64,000 bases of DNA from Mactra quadrangularis. Lineage: Eukaryota; Mollusca; Bivalvia; Venerida; Mactridae. Position 1 is the first letter of the stretch, and each line of letters opens with the position of its first letter. The notes under the pieces are model-generated. The model was not told where the DNA came from. It saw only the letters and a program-made list of their open reading frames with translations, and did no database searches. Positions 1 through 12,749 of this stretch are shown one piece after another. The stretch covers positions 22,874,162-22,938,161 of the forward strand of contig CM046294.1 in the NCBI GenBank assembly GCA_025267735.1, given 5' to 3'. A program made the translations under genes and the position numbers.

Positions 1-297
1 TGTCAATATCATACACTATGCATTGTGTTTTTGAAGCAATCCATTACGACTCTACCTGACAGATAATGTTTTGAAAGCCAGAATCACACCAGTCTAAATT
101 ATCCAAGAAATAACTTGGGAGTTTTTTTTTCAAATGAAAAACTGACCGATACAGATAACTATAAAACAAAAAAAATGTTGGGGACAATAATTTTATTGCA
201 CTATACAAAAAATAAAGGAGCAGGACAAGTGGTAACAATGTTGGACTTGTGATCATTGACATATAATAGCCATCTCCTTCTTAGTTTAAAATCCATT

Positions 298-406
298 CAG
301 GGGCAGATCCAGGATTTTTTTCTAGGGGGGGGGGGGGTCCAAACTTTTTCTAGTGGGGATCTAAACTTTCGCACCACTAGGAACAACGTTATACACATTT
401 TGCAGA
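298..406 (+). repeat. Fragment of CAGGGGCGGATCCAG-type terminal-inverted-repeat element
   Basis: Begins CAGGGGCAGATCCAGG followed by a T run and a long G run, and continues to ATACACATTTTGCAGA. The same order is seen at 53,696 and, inverted, at 56,658. The copy is cut short where the AAGACCCT palindrome begins. Non-coding; a small open frame across it is a shadow. Confidence 0.6.
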
Positions 407-482
407 TAGTCCTTTATATAAGACCCTCCATAACTCATTTCACATTGGGACATTATTCTGTTTACGGCAGGGTCTTATGGGC
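402..482. repeat. AAGACCCT hairpin repeat, copy 1
   Basis: Arms are TATAAGACCCTCCATAAC and TTTACGGCAGGGTCTTAT around a short loop containing ACATT. Related copies lie at 2,061-2,131 and 4,193-4,270. The structure suggests a small palindromic MITE; family unknown. Confidence 0.5.
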
Positions 483-499
483 TTCCATATAGTTTGATG

Positions 500-2060
500 T
501 AGCAAAACGAGCACGGATTGTTGGAGCAATTTAAACGAGTGAAATTTGTTATTATTAAGCAATTTCCTAAACAAACCTTATAAGACCGCTAGTACTTACA
601 ATAATTAATCACATTATAATATAAGAATTACAATAGGTCACCTCAGCAAATAGAAATATTCCATTGTTTCAGATAAGTCCAAAAAATCCTGTCTTTCATT
701 TTTAAAACAATGCTAAATTCCAGTCGTCTGGTACCATTTCCCGAATCGTTACTGATAAACGCCATTTAGTCGTACCAATCTGGATTACAAATTTGATTAT
801 TTTTAATTTTCGGGAGACAAAAAATATAGCTAAATGTAACTATTGTGTTAATTGTATTGTTAGAAAGTAATTTTGTTTCAATGACGATGGAAAAAATGTT
901 TAGTACAAATGTTTTGAATTTGTAATCCGGATAAGAAACGGATTGTGTGGCGTTTATCATGACCAGTCCGGAATCGGTTACGGATTAATCGAACTTTAGT
1001 GTTAGAAGTATTCAAAACGAAAGTCTGGAGTTTTGAGTTATGGAAACAATGGATTAATTCTACAAAAAAAGGTTGGTTATTTTATATCTTATGTTGTAAT
1101 ATGCTAGATAAATGTGTCTATTAGTGTTAAGAATGGGAAAAACAAAATTATTTTCGAAAAATATTGAATAATGCTCGCTTTTGTCACCCAAGGAAATCCC
1201 TGCGCATTTTGCTACATCAACCTGTATGGAAGTCGATAAGACCCAACATAACAGAAGCAATGTCCAAATGAAAAATAAGGGTTTTATATACAGGTATGCG
1301 AGCAGTAGCCGTGATTGTTATAAGGTTTTTCTCAAATATCTAAAAAAAATCCATGACAAATACAAATCGAAGTTGAAAATAACAAACCTGGGTACAAAAC
1401 AAATCGGTCCGTCTAAAAATAGTGTCATGACGTCATCTATGATGTTATTACGAAGGGCTCAAAGGGGGTCAACTAAAGATGAGAATATTCATGGTTAGGC
1501 TTGTAGTAGCCGTGATTTTCTGTTTGAAGTACGTAAACTTTCTTTAAGTTAAACATATTAAATTTTATGTTGTCATATGTTGCTAATCATACTATAATGA
1601 GCATTTTGGCAAAGTTTAATGCAGATTAGTCGATTATTTAAAAAATACGAGAAAACACGGACACAGTCACACACGTAAAAAACTGCTATAAATAGGTTAC
1701 GTGACATCAAGCAGATAATCCGTAAACGACGGCTAAGTTGATAAAATCACACCTTTCAATCGTCAATTTATTTAAATAAAAGATATCAACATATGTTAAA
1801 AATTACTTAAAAAACGGAGGAACACATACGGCATCATTTTATAAAAAACTGAAAAAAATAAAGTAACCATCAAAAGAAAACTATGCATTCAATCAATCGC
1901 AAAATAGTGAATTAAATCAAGTAATTTACAATATTAACTCCCCTGTTGTGAGCCCCTTTGTGTAAAGGGAACTAATTCAGAAGAAATTTTGTCAAAACGA
2001 GTTAATTCCCGTTGATTTATAAATAAAATGGAAAATCTAAAAATAGTGTACCCGCATTAG
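500..2060. other. Gene-free stretch
   Basis: AT-rich DNA without a convincing exon. The open frame at 1,181-1,498 has no recognisable domain. A short segment at 1,289-1,315 is an inverted match to 4,490-4,520 and to part of the hAT-like MITE near 12,030, so at least part of this stretch is old repeat. Confidence 0.5.
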
Positions 2061-2131
2061 TCCTAAATATAAGACCCTACGTAACTATTTTTTCATTTGG
2101 ACATTTCTCTGTTACGTAGGGTCTTAACGGA
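2061..2131. repeat. AAGACCCT hairpin repeat, copy 2
   Basis: ATATAAGACCCTACGTAAC and GTTACGTAGGGTCTTA form a near-perfect stem. The right flank (GGAT..GCTTCAAAAACGCAT) is shared with copy 3 in inverted orientation, so the repeat unit extends past the stem. Confidence 0.55.
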
Positions 2132-4192
2132 TAGCTTCAAAAACGCATACTCCTCACATTCATATTTCCGGACGTTTTTTGGACATTTTAAGTGATAACT
2201 TTTTTGTTTTAACATGTATTGATTTGAAATTTTGTCATAATATAATTCGGTCCCCGCTCAGTACATGTATATATCTAGATAGAGTAATACACACGTTTTT
2301 TTGCTTCAAATTCGGGTCTTAATCTCGAGAGGAAATCGTCCGTAAAATACGGACAAGCGACATATAAACCGGACGTTTGAGTCGCGGGAATTGGAATCAA
2401 ATTCCTTCTTAAATATACACAATACACTAAAAAATATTTAGCAAATCGATAAAGTAACAATATATCGCTTACTGTGCAAAATTCGAGTCAAAAACAACCA
2501 TCACTTACTTCAAAATCTTACATTTTCTCCTCTAACCCAATAGCGGTGAATGTACATGATAATAAAGCAGACATGTTTATGACATCATCATGACGTAGAC
2601 AAACCAATAATTAAGTACAGGACAGTTCAAATGTTGAGAGCCATGGATTAAAACCAGATGTATTCAGTATAAATGTACAGATCTATTCGGCTAACTTAAA
2701 ATAATTTCGTTTCACAGTGTTTTCTTTTTGCTCTAGATCTAACATGCTTTTAATTGAGAGTCACCTCATCATAAACGTGCACATAGCTCTTCTGAACTTT
2801 AGATCTATAACATACGCAGATCTAAGTTTATGTCAAAATTAATTAATGTTTAGACTTTAAATCAAGGTGTGAATAATAAGAAATAATCATTTGACATTTG
2901 TTTTTGTTTATTCTGATTTATTGACGGTAAACTCCAAGCTAAGCCAAATTCTAGGACTAATTAATCCACAACACTCCTCCTCACTTTAATTACTGACAAA
3001 AAATGAAGAAAATCGTTTTAAAAAATAAACCAAAATAACCGTCAAAACTAACAATTATGCGATCAGTTTACTTTTAAATGCATTTATTTTGCATGAATTA
3101 GAGTTCTTTTATCTAAAACGAAATTGCTTGAGCTATTTTGATGTTATGTCATGCATTTTTGCGACCCTCGCTAGATCGTAACTTCACATGAAACACTTTT
3201 AAATCTACGTTTGCAAATAAAAAGAACTTATAATTTTTTACGTTTCCTTTCTTAATTCAGCAAATAATACTTAAGGAAGAGATACATAAACAATTTTGCA
3301 CCCGTTTTTTCGCGCATGCGCACTTAAAGAAAATACCCCGTATGACGGAGATTTTCATTTTTGTTAACAACATGAGTACTGATTAAATTTCAAGCATATT
3401 CGTGTTAACTTCGCATGGAAATTGTTGTTTTTGATGTTTTTGTGACCAAAGAAGGTGTCTTGACATTTTAGATACAAAAAATATTAATTAAATCAGGAAA
3501 CTTGTTTGAAAAACAACTATTTTTAAAGTGTCCGGTTTATTGAACCGTCCGGCGAATACGTATGCAGGGAGTAGCAAAAATTTTAGTGTACAGACATCGA
3601 ATCAGGTCTGAACGTTCTACTTGTTTTAATTCGAAAAATTTGCAATAAAACGAAACACCAATAGAAAGATAAACAAAAAATACACATGATGAGAGTAAAA
3701 TAATTTCAAATTCTAACCTTAGACAGTAAAAAAATCCATTTAAAATCCTTTATTAACGAGTTTTCAGTTAGTCACAATAATCGTGCAATAATAGCCAACG
3801 CAATCCGTATTTAAATTTGGTCACGCCATTTGTACGAAATGATTTTGAACGAATATATTAGGTACAGTATAAAGCCAGTATCCGGACCGTTCCGTGTATA
3901 CTTTTGACTGTTGACAGTAAGAACGACTACTCTTGAGAGATTAAAATTCGTTTAAGTAAACTGTTAGCGATTCGAAACTTTATTTACCGACACGAATTCA
4001 GTTCAAAATGGAGGCAAGCGGCGACAATCCTTGATAGCAGGAAAAGTAATTGGTGTTTCCATTTGGGAAAAAACTGATTTTTATCTTTTGCTTTATGGAA
4101 AGGATAAAAGTAAACTTTTATCTATCGATTGGTGCTAATTTGACCCACATTCATTCACTTTTTGAAAAAAATATTTTGCTATGCGTTTTTGA
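2132..4192. other. Gene-free stretch
   Basis: No exon supported. It contains a CGCGCATGCGCA string near 3,311 (NRF1-like) and a tiny open frame starting ATGGAGGCAAGCGGC near 4,008 that stops after a few codons; neither is tied to a gene. Confidence 0.45.
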
Positions 4193-4270
4193 AGCAATCC
4201 GTTAAGACCCTGCATAACAGAAGAACGTCCGTATAATAAAATAGTTATGAAGGGTCTTATATTTAGGACT
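4193..4270. repeat. AAGACCCT hairpin repeat, copy 3 (inverted relative to copy 2)
   Basis: GTTAAGACCCTGCATAACAG pairs with ATAGTTATGAAGGGTCTTAT. Flanked on the left by ATGCGTTTTTGAAGCAATCC, the reverse complement of the right flank of copy 2. A decayed piece of the same flank is visible at about 28-60. Confidence 0.55.
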
Positions 4271-4469
4271 ATACCCGCATGTGCATTTACATGGACAGGA
4301 TTCCCCCACGCGACGTCCTCAAGATTTTTTAAGTTTGTTGACATAAAAGTAAATATCTTTCGTCGTTCTTGTCAGATTGTTGTAATTTTTTGTAGACAGT
4401 TTAATTTTGTCTTATTGAATATCACACAAACTCTAATTTTCTTCTGGAAAGCATATAAAACGCGTAAAA

Positions 4470-4520
4470 TCAAAATCAGGGGTACTACTCCTTCACGGCT
4501 ACTGCTCGCATACCAGTATA
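4470..4520. repeat. Short dispersed repeat shared with the 11.75-kb MITE
   Basis: ATCAGGGGTACTACTCC followed by a CTGCTCGCATACCAG block matches 12,016-12,057 inside a hAT-like MITE and, inverted, 1,289-1,315. Probably a remnant of that MITE family. Confidence 0.4.
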
Positions 4521-4529
4521 GGTAGCAAC

Positions 4530-6790
4530 CCCAGTTTTACCATATAAACCTTTAGTCATCAATAATTTTTATCAACATTTTAGGGGGTCAGTGAACTTTT
4601 TTCTTTTTTAAACCCACTTCCAATGCACCGATTTTAAAAAGAATTATATAATATTTTTCAGTAATAAATTCTCTTCAAAATGATATATATATGAAAAAAT
4701 AGAGTTTAAAAATAAAATATTTGTGACTTGATAAACCTGGACTTTACCGCTTTTATCGTATTTTTCACACTTACGCGATAATCGGCGAGTCATGGACACG
4801 GGTTTATAACTAGTGGTGTTTTCAAACAAAAAAGCCGTGACCAAATATTTTTTGAATATTAATGAGGTGATATTATCCAATCAGAGGAAAGATTAATCTT
4901 TCTCATGGTGTAACTTACGAAAAAATCGGAGTTGAATCAAGTGCGCTACGAACGGCCGAAGTCTACCAAATTTGTCTTGAAGATTACATAAATGTTTAAA
5001 CTGTAAGTGGTACCATTAAAAACCTTATTCTTTAGGCTTTAAAATGATATAATTACCATTAAAATCCGACCACGTTTACCCCCCGGCAATTGCTTTCAAA
5101 GTTCATAGGTCACGACCTCTGCGCGACTAGACCGAAGCGCCGCCATTTTGAATATTTGTAAACTTTGTTGACATGTGCGTCGTACATTATCGACGCCGCG
5201 ATTAGACTGATAACTCTGTTATAAATGTCAGTTTTAGTCAATATGTAATAATAAATCATTTATTTTTTTATTTTTAAAGACACTTTGTTATACAACAATC
5301 TAATTTGAGCAATAAATTAGTGACAATTTGACCCTATGACGAACGGTCATTGACAGATTTTAAAGTTTTAAACGATCCGGCCAATATAGCATTATTTTAC
5401 GAACTGTACTCTCTATTCAAGGTTTATAGTCGTAAACCATATTAGTAATTATGTTTCCTAACATTTATGAGTAATTATCGAGTCGATGAGCTCCGATACG
5501 CGACGAATCAAGACATTTTTGTCAGAATTTTGAGAAAGTGTAACGAATTTCGGATATGACTCATTCGGACATATGATATGCATTGCTGATAGAAAATGAT
5601 AGCACACAGAGAGACTTTTGTTTTTTATAACAGATAAAAGTAATAAATATGGTATTTCATCAACATGGTCTTATATTATCCAGGTCCAGGTTTATGAAGA
5701 AACTGGTTCTTAATGAAAATTTACTAGTAACAATTTGAAGAATTTAAATGTTGAATTTTGGAAAATAGTCTTTTTTTAGAATTAAAATTATTTGCTGAGC
5801 AACTAAACTTGACAACAGAACCCAACCTATCATACATTATTTCAAACACCTCGGCCTAATTAAGAGATTCAGTCACATTATTTTCTAAATTCTGCATCTG
5901 AAATTGTTTGATTAGGGATTATGTTTTGTACTTGGGTATACATGCACATGAAACAAACTAACAGTCAGTGAACAAAAAGAGAATAAAAGGAATAAGCCAT
6001 CAATAGAATTTTAACTATCAATAAACAATTCAAATAAAATAGATTAAGTCATAAGTGCAGTCATTTAGAAATGCTGACAATGTACAGATGTGACAGAAAC
6101 AATGTAAGATTAGAAAATTCATTTTAAATAGGGAAGAACATTTTCATCTACTTGTGTTAAAAAATGAAGAGCTACGGCAACAAAAGAAAGACGGTAATCA
6201 CCTAAGTGTTAAACATAATCCATCATCAGTCTATTTTAGAAAATGTGTGAAAAAAACATTAAACAGTATAAAAATTGATGATTAGGCATTAAAACTTGGC
6301 TGTAAATGTTAAATGATGCTATTGTATGAATTTTGACAATAAAGTAAAAACAGTTGACATTTGTATTTGCGATAATCATCAGCAAATTAAAAATTACATT
6401 TTTTGTTCATGTAAAAATTGCCCTAATTTTTTTCTTGAATGATTAACATAAAAAATGACAGCAGAAACAGAAAGAGCATGGAAAGTTACATAAGTGTGTC
6501 AAGTTTGATGAAGATATCTTAATTAGAAAAAAAGTTATGACATTTTTTGTTAGAAACTGATAAATTTCGGTGCCACGGATTTTCTCAAATACTTGAAAAA
6601 AATACTGATTTTCGACTAAGTCTGAGACGAAAAACGCCGAAAATTTCACTACTTCATAATGTCATAACTTTGGTTCTAGTCAAGATATTTTAAAATGGTA
6701 AAGTGTTCTGTGTTGCTTTTTCTGAGATCTATCTATTGGAATTAAAATGAATGTTAAAACTCAGCTTTTAAAAATCAGCTGGGGTTGCTA
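4530..6790. other. Gene-free stretch
   Basis: No exon, RNA gene or element with readable ends. A GCGCCGCCATTTTG string near 5,138 resembles a YY1-type promoter motif, but no coding sequence follows it. Confidence 0.45.
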
Positions 6791-6799
6791 GTATAGGAC

Positions 6800-6992
6800 C
6801 AATTTTGCAGAATAATGCAACAAATTTATAATACAAACTACATAAACATCAAATCTATGTTTAGCACAGAGGAAAAATGGTTTGTGCTACTTAAAAATGA
6901 CTAACAGTCAATAAATACACTAATGGACAGGTACAGTTTTGAATTTCTAGGGGTCTGGATCCCCCTGACCCCCGCGAGATCCGCCTGAGCCA
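6800..6992 (+). repeat. Partial CAGGGGCGGATCCAG-type element
   Basis: Internal text (TTTGCAGAATAATGCAAC, then TTTAGCACAGAGGAAAA) and the right end (GGGTCTGGATCCCCC, then GATCCGCCTGAG) match the element at 53,696-53,955. The left terminal repeat is missing. Confidence 0.55.
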
Positions 6993-6994
6993 TC

Positions 6995-8590
6995 TACAGA
7001 TAGAATACCCCATTGTTTACTTCATATACTTGAGCAAGAAACTATATCCTGAACTTTAGCTCAGTACTGGGGTCCAGAAAGTGGACTGGAGTTCATATGA
7101 ACAGTCAGAACTTTCATGATCTTGAAAGCTTAAATAAACGAGTATAAATTAATTAATTTCTGAACAATAAAAACAAACCTCTTGCACATCACAAGTTCGC
7201 GCAACTTTGCTTATTGGGTTTCCCAAATTCATACAATCTGATTGGTTGATACAGCTAATATCATGACGTCAGGAAAATATAAAAACCATACAAACCGGTT
7301 GCGTTCCGTATCACGGAAAAACACTCCAAAAGCACGTTGGTGCCAATTGTCACAGGTTCTGAAGCGTATAATATACATCTTCTCAGCTAGGTGAAGGATG
7401 TGTTGACATTCTGGTCTGCAAATATAGACAGAAGACGCACATATGTAATAAAATAGTGAGACAAGACATGAGACTACATTCACACGTGCACAGACTGGGG
7501 AGCATGGTGGACTATGCGACAATGTGCTCCAACATTTTAATCAAAAATGCATATAAAATGGCAATGACAATCATAATGAAGTAATGCAAAATAAACAATG
7601 GAAACATGTGAACAAGAACAAAACTTACGTACCTGCAAATATAAGCAAAATATGCAACCATTTAATAAAATGTAAGACACGACGAAAGAAATCACTAATT
7701 CACGTGCACCATTTTGTGCGTAATGCGCATGCGTGTTGTAAGAGTAAAAAGAAAACGACTCAATGCAGCATCGTTGTCGTCACTTGACGGTGAAATGAAA
7801 AATTAATGAGATTTTAACTTAAAAGGAGGGCGTGATAAATTAAAGGATAATGATAAAAATTAAATCATTATTATCACCAAATTATTATAACCAAAGAAAT
7901 AAATACCTTTCATACATTTGCGTATAGCTAAGGCTCTTTGGAATGACATCGCTTATCAATCTCCGTAAACAGAGATCCTGTTCTACTCACGTTGTCGTGA
8001 CATTATAAAAGCAATGGTCAAAATTATGGAACATGATTCAACTAAAGAATCTATCCTACATTTATTAATTTATTTAATCTATTCTCAAACAATTAATCAT
8101 ATGTATATGTTCTATATCATTATAGTGATGTTTTTTGCTATCCACCGGATTTCTTGTCTTTTTATTACACTACCACCTCTTTCCACTCTTCTTACTTACT
8201 TCTTTATTCTGCCATCACTCTAGATATCTCATGATATCATCATTCACTATTTCAAATTCAAACTGTATAAATGTGCGTTCCTAATATGTATGTAAATGAC
8301 AAATAGTAACTCTTTTCTGTAGATTTACAGTTTGCAAGAACACTGCATACCAAGGAAAATAAGTATTATAAATTTAGTATACAAATTAAATAGGAAAAAT
8401 TACAATATGTTGAAAATTTATATTAAAAAAGACAAACAATCTTGATATGAATTTTCAACATATTTTAATTTATATACATACAATACATATATATCATAAT
8501 AGCATAATTATGTAAACTTAACCGAACCACAATACAGTCAAAGCCAGGTGTATTTTTGTAAAATATGTGTCCGGGAATGACCGTAAAGCT
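6995..8590. other. Gene-free stretch
   Basis: Open frames here (for example 7,229-7,522 minus and 8,014-8,223 plus) are low-complexity and lack domains. No element ends recognised. Confidence 0.45.
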
Positions 8591-8591
8591 A

Positions 8592-8936
8592 CAGTCCCAT
8601 AAACAAAAATAATAATAACCGTGATAGCACCGTACGGGCGCCGTGCGATCAAGTTCCGCAAGGACTCGTACAAACTCTTGCGTACCCGTACGGACTGTTA
8701 CATTTTTACAAGGGTCCGTGAGATGAGCCATGGATACACGTATCAGTTTAAAAGTCAAATCGTGAACACAATTATGGCCGAGTATGGATTAAACTTGCAT
8801 ATCTTTCAGCTACGGCTCTGTACGGGTGTGTTGTTTTGTGCCATGTGCGTACCGCCACCTAAATACGCAAGGCTTCCCACGGCCTACGACTGTCTGCACA
8901 TACGGGTCCGCAACAAGCCACGATTTTATGGGACTG
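8592..8936. mobile_element. MITE with CAGTCCCATAAA terminal inverted repeats
   Basis: The left end CAGTCCCATAAA is mirrored by TTTATGGGACTG at the right end, 345 bp in all. The interior has several CGTACGG and CCGTGCGATC strings, resembling the subterminal motifs of the Harbinger element at 32.86 kb. No transposase; the overlapping open frames on both strands are shadows. A family link to Harbinger is inference. Confidence 0.7.
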
Positions 8937-9431
8937 AGGCATAACTAAGTTGTGAGAACTTGTGGCCAGACCCCATTGTCATTTTTGTACATATGTATCT
9001 GTCATTGTTGTATATCAACTATGTTAACTATTTGACAATAAAATATGTTTAAGGTAAAAGTATACTATGCAGTATTTATAAATTTTCAAAAACTGAATGA
9101 ATGTACTTTACTCATTGTCATTGTAAATGGTTAAGGTGTTCTAGCAATCTTTCAATCTTGTACTACAAGGGAGACCTAGAATACGACCTGCACCACTGTC
9201 CAACATATTTTAGAGTTGTCATATTAGTATTTCTCTATTTTTTATAAGCAATAAGGGACACGTATTGTTATGTCTTTCTTACCTCCCTCTAAAAGAAGAT
9301 CACTCTTATTTTGAATTAAGAATGTTTTGGTATACATGTAGTTGTTACATTTGTTGGGAATGGAATATCTTGGTTTCTTAATTATTGATGAATTAGAATT
9401 GTATATCAGTTTGTGTTTCAACCTATATAAC

Positions 9432-9433
<2 letters not shown>

Positions 9434-9518
<85 letters not shown>

Positions 9519-9524
9519 GATAAC

Positions 9525-9619
<95 letters not shown>

Positions 9620-9625
9620 GATAAC
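9434..9625. repeat. Duplicated compound TA microsatellite
   Basis: Two long (TA)n tracts, each ending in a CACACACAGATAAC block, so the whole compound unit is present twice. The YIYIYI open frames on both strands come from the TA tract and are not genes. Confidence 0.9.
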
Positions 9626-10218
9626 CTATATTCTATTTTATAACTTTGTTAAAACGTTAAGCTCTGTATAACTTCTGTAACTATAAGGAAAATAAAAATA
9701 ATTACAATAAAAAAAATATGGAACATTTTTTCTTCAAAAAAGTTTTATTCCATATTTTGTTCATTATTCTTTTAATGTCAATTTAGTTTTGCTTTGTTAT
9801 TTCGTTTCAATTATACAAATTTTATGCAAATTGATTATTTTGCATATGAACAGTTTAATTTTTCACATTGCCGTGTGTTTTGGCTTTATAAAAGCCCATA
9901 TTTTAATTACATAACTGTGTATGAACAACAAGTTGGAAGACTCAGCTGACATAGAAGAAGGATCGATCCTTCTGCCGTGTCTGCTGGCAGAAAGATAAAA
10001 ATACAGAAGGATTAATCTTTCAGGCTGCTGGTTCTGTTAACAGAAAAAAGTACTAAATGATTACATATACGTGTACAAGAAAGAAAAACCCAATGATAAC
10101 ATCGTGAGTGTAGAAAGTAGTCCTTATTTCGGATGTAAATTTGTGTTCGAAAGACATCCTTCTGCTGTTCAAAATAATGTTTTTCCTAATTATTTCACAA
10201 ATCTTTTCTCAAAACGTC

Positions 10219-10567
10219 GCTGAAGTTAGCAAAATTTTTGGCTAGCTAAAGTGGCCACAAGTTGCTATTTTTGGTAGCAAAAATGTTTCTATAACGAATA
10301 ACGAAATAATAATTAAGACCACCTAAGGTCGGTACTTAACGTTTTGTGTATAAAATCAGCACTCAGATGGGCCGATTTTATACACAAAATACATAATACC
10401 GACTAGTGGCCTTAGGCCGGACAAATGGACTTGCCATGTTAAATAGCTTTTTAATGTATGCCGTTTTAGACCTAAATTATTATTTAATTATTCGTTATGT
10501 AAAAAATTGCTTGCAAAAGTAGCACTTTGTGACCACTTTTGCTAGCAAAAAAAAGCTAACTTCAGCG
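10219..10567. mobile_element. Palindromic MITE (CGCTGAAGTTAGC ends)
   Basis: CGCTGAAGTTAGC at the left is mirrored by GCTAACTTCAGCG at the right. Inside, further mirror pairs occur: TAACGAATAACG against TTATTCGTTATG, and TGTGTATAAAATC against GATTTTATACACA. The single strand could fold almost end to end. No coding capacity; target duplication not readable. Confidence 0.7.
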
Positions 10568-10570
10568 TTA

Positions 10571-10735
10571 CGACAATTCTCCCTCCTACCGATGATTCTA
10601 AATCATGTAAGACAGTAATCAGTCACTGACGGAAGTATGCTCCTATTAGTTGGTTAACAACTTAATCAAGAGAATTAATATTCCCAGGAACCACGAGTAG
10701 GTGGACTGACTGACTTACTAATGTTTAGATAGAAG
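10571..10735 (+). repeat. SINE body fragment (headless)
   Basis: TTCTCCCTCCTACCGATG, then CAGTCACTGACGGAAGTATG and GGTTAACAACTTAATC, is the conserved middle of the SINEs at 13.48, 27.30 and 33.62 kb. The tRNA-like head is absent; the palindromic MITE ends a few bases upstream. Confidence 0.6.
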
Positions 10736-10905
10736 GGAACTTGAATATTCAATCATAGACATTGATTTATGACAAAAACCTAACTAAGGTTATTTGAGTC
10801 ACATCTGGGATCGAACTCACACCCCTAGATTTGTATTCAGACGCGGTACCAACAGATCAAGCCGAGTCGGTGTTGTTCTCGTGGAAAATGTTATATTCAG
10901 AATAT

Positions 10906-11203
10906 GTATTTATTTATTTATTGGAGTTAACGCCGTATCAACACAATTTAGGTCATTTCACGGCGTCCAGCGCACCTAACCTAGCTTTCCTGGACCATTG
11001 CCTATAACCAGTACTCACCTACCCTTCCACAAGGCCGGAAACTTCTCCATATTATCTAATTAATGGAGGAAAATCGACATTATTGTCAAATTTTCATGGA
11101 AGGGTATAACCTCCCCGGATGGGATTCGAACCCGCACCCCCTCGGGCACGAGTATCCAAATCCCGGCGCGCTACCAACTGCGCTATCGACCCGGGTTTCA
11201 GAA
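10906..11203 (-). repeat. tRNA-derived SINE
   Basis: On the minus strand the head at about 11,200-11,115 has an A-box-like TAGCGCAGTTGGTAGCGCG and a B box GGTTCGAATCC, the internal RNA polymerase III promoter of tRNA-derived SINEs. The body reaches a 3' end with ACGGCGTTAACTCC and an AAATAAATA tail. The same 3' end is used by the SINE at 33.62 kb, so different heads share one tail. Confidence 0.75.
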
Positions 11204-11317
11204 TCTGAATTGTGTCTAAAATTAACAAACACACACAAACATCACTCTAGTTAATCAATAAATTGCAAACCTTACAAATAATTTATTGATATGAGCGCAA
11301 TTAATTTAATGACAACT

Positions 11318-11560
11318 AATGGTTTAGTGCCGTGCTGACACAGTATTAGGTTATTTCAAATCAACCAGTGCACCATACCAAGCTTTCCTGGTTCTTTTCA
11401 ATAACCAATACTCACATCCCCTTTAACAAGGCCGGAAACTTCTCCATATACCTTATTAAAGGAGACTGACATTATTGTCAAATTTTCATGGATGGATAAA
11501 ACCGGCCAATTTATGGGATTTGAATTCGTTCCCTCTTCGGGGCATTAGATATTTTGGCAC
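11318..11560 (-). repeat. tRNA-derived SINE, decayed second copy
   Basis: Shares ACAAGGCCGGAAACTTCTCC, GACATTATTGTCAAATTTTC and the GGTTATTTCA block with the copy at 10.9 kb. The B-box region is mutated, so this copy is probably inactive. Confidence 0.65.
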
Positions 11561-11748
11561 TATTCATAGCGATACTGACCAACGTTGCAATTTTATATGC
11601 TTTTTACCTTTTTTTAAATCGTTAAACAGTACTCATCAAATTTGTCTTATACAATGCAACCTCTCTAGAACAACGCCAACTGGGAGAGAATTAATTGGGT
11701 TGCAGTTAAGAGGTTTTAGCTCAAGAGAAGTTTATATAAACTAAATTT

Positions 11749-12168
11749 TAGAGCTGGGTACCGCCAGGAAATTTATACCACGGTTTACCGCGGTTATTTA
11801 CTAAATACCACGGTATACCACAGTGTAAGCCTTAACTATGTGCAGTAGGGCTATTAAATAAAAATACATATTCATTTATTACCTTTTGAAGACACAAAGT
11901 TCTTATTTAAGGGTAATTACTTTTGCAACTCAATCATCCGTATTTTTTAAAAGTTTTTTCTCAAATTTATCGAAAATTTCGCCATTCTTGCTGACATATA
12001 TAATGTGTACAACCAAAATCACGGGTACTACTAGTTCATGGGTTCTGCTCGCTTACCAGAAAGGAAGTTGAGTTATTCACTACCGGTATTTCCGAAATTA
12101 CCGCGGTATTGTACCGTGAGATAAAAAAACCACGGTTACCGGTTTACCGGTAATACCGCGCACCTCTA
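11749..12168. mobile_element. hAT-type MITE with perfect 8-bp target duplication
   Basis: Flanked on both sides by CTAAATTT (11,741-11,748 and 12,169-12,176). Ends are TAGAGCTGGGTACCGC and ATACCGCGCACCTCTA, imperfect inverted repeats with internal TACCGCGGT-type palindromes. An 8-bp duplication and TAG..CTA ends are characteristic of hAT elements. 420 bp, no transposase. Confidence 0.8.
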
Positions 12169-12701
12169 CTAAATTTGCTCCAAAGTGAAATATCAAAATC
12201 TTTTTTCGTGTAAATGATTTACTCTGTGGAGTATTGCTCTGTAGATGATATATATAAGTTTGGTTCCATTGCACTTGGACAGACATAACTTTGCAGTTAG
12301 GTTCCTTTACGTACACTTTTCCAACAAAAACAACTCTTTAAAATTTGGTTTATGTCGTAAGTGGCCGGCACGGTTCCTAGTAAAGCACTATATAATTATA
12401 TATATATAATATATAATTATATTATATATAATTTATATCATTGGAAATATCGACATAGGTGTAAAATAAGGTCGAATGAATTAGGCAACATGCTTTAATA
12501 ATTAAAATGCTAGAATTGGTTAGAATGTTATTGTAATACATGTAATTAGTGTACACAGTCAGTTAGAAAGGGATAAATGTCGGTTTTAAGTGTAATGATT
12601 AGGGGATTCGGCACATGCTCACTATGCCTTTTAAGATTTTCTGGACCATATTCGACGATTAAATGAAAAATCTATAATCAGCCTTGCCGTTTTGTTTTTT
12701 A

Positions 12702-12747
12702 TTAATTCTTGTTAGATTCTGCAAGAAGTCTCTGGTACTCACGTAAC
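12702..12747 (-). CDS. Possible terminal coding exon, host gene unknown
   Basis: On the minus strand a strong acceptor (TTTTATTTTCTTTGTTTCAG) is followed by an open segment reading LREYQRLLAESNKN and a stop. AATAAA overlaps the stop region. Only one short exon is visible and no partner exon was found, so this may be chance. I do not recognise the protein. Confidence 0.22.
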
Positions 12748-12749
12748 CT

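Noticed and set aside
3309..3322. NRF1-like CGCGCATGCGCA, also near 7,722 and 22,247, and YY1-like strings near 5,143 and 30,571
   Set aside because: Motifs alone; no gene start or exon is nearby to support a promoter.
9242..9671. YIYIYI-rich frames on both strands
   Set aside because: Product of the TA microsatellite.
12390..12436. AT-rich palindrome as a replication origin or terminator
   Set aside because: Simple TATA-type low-complexity DNA, with no supporting context.
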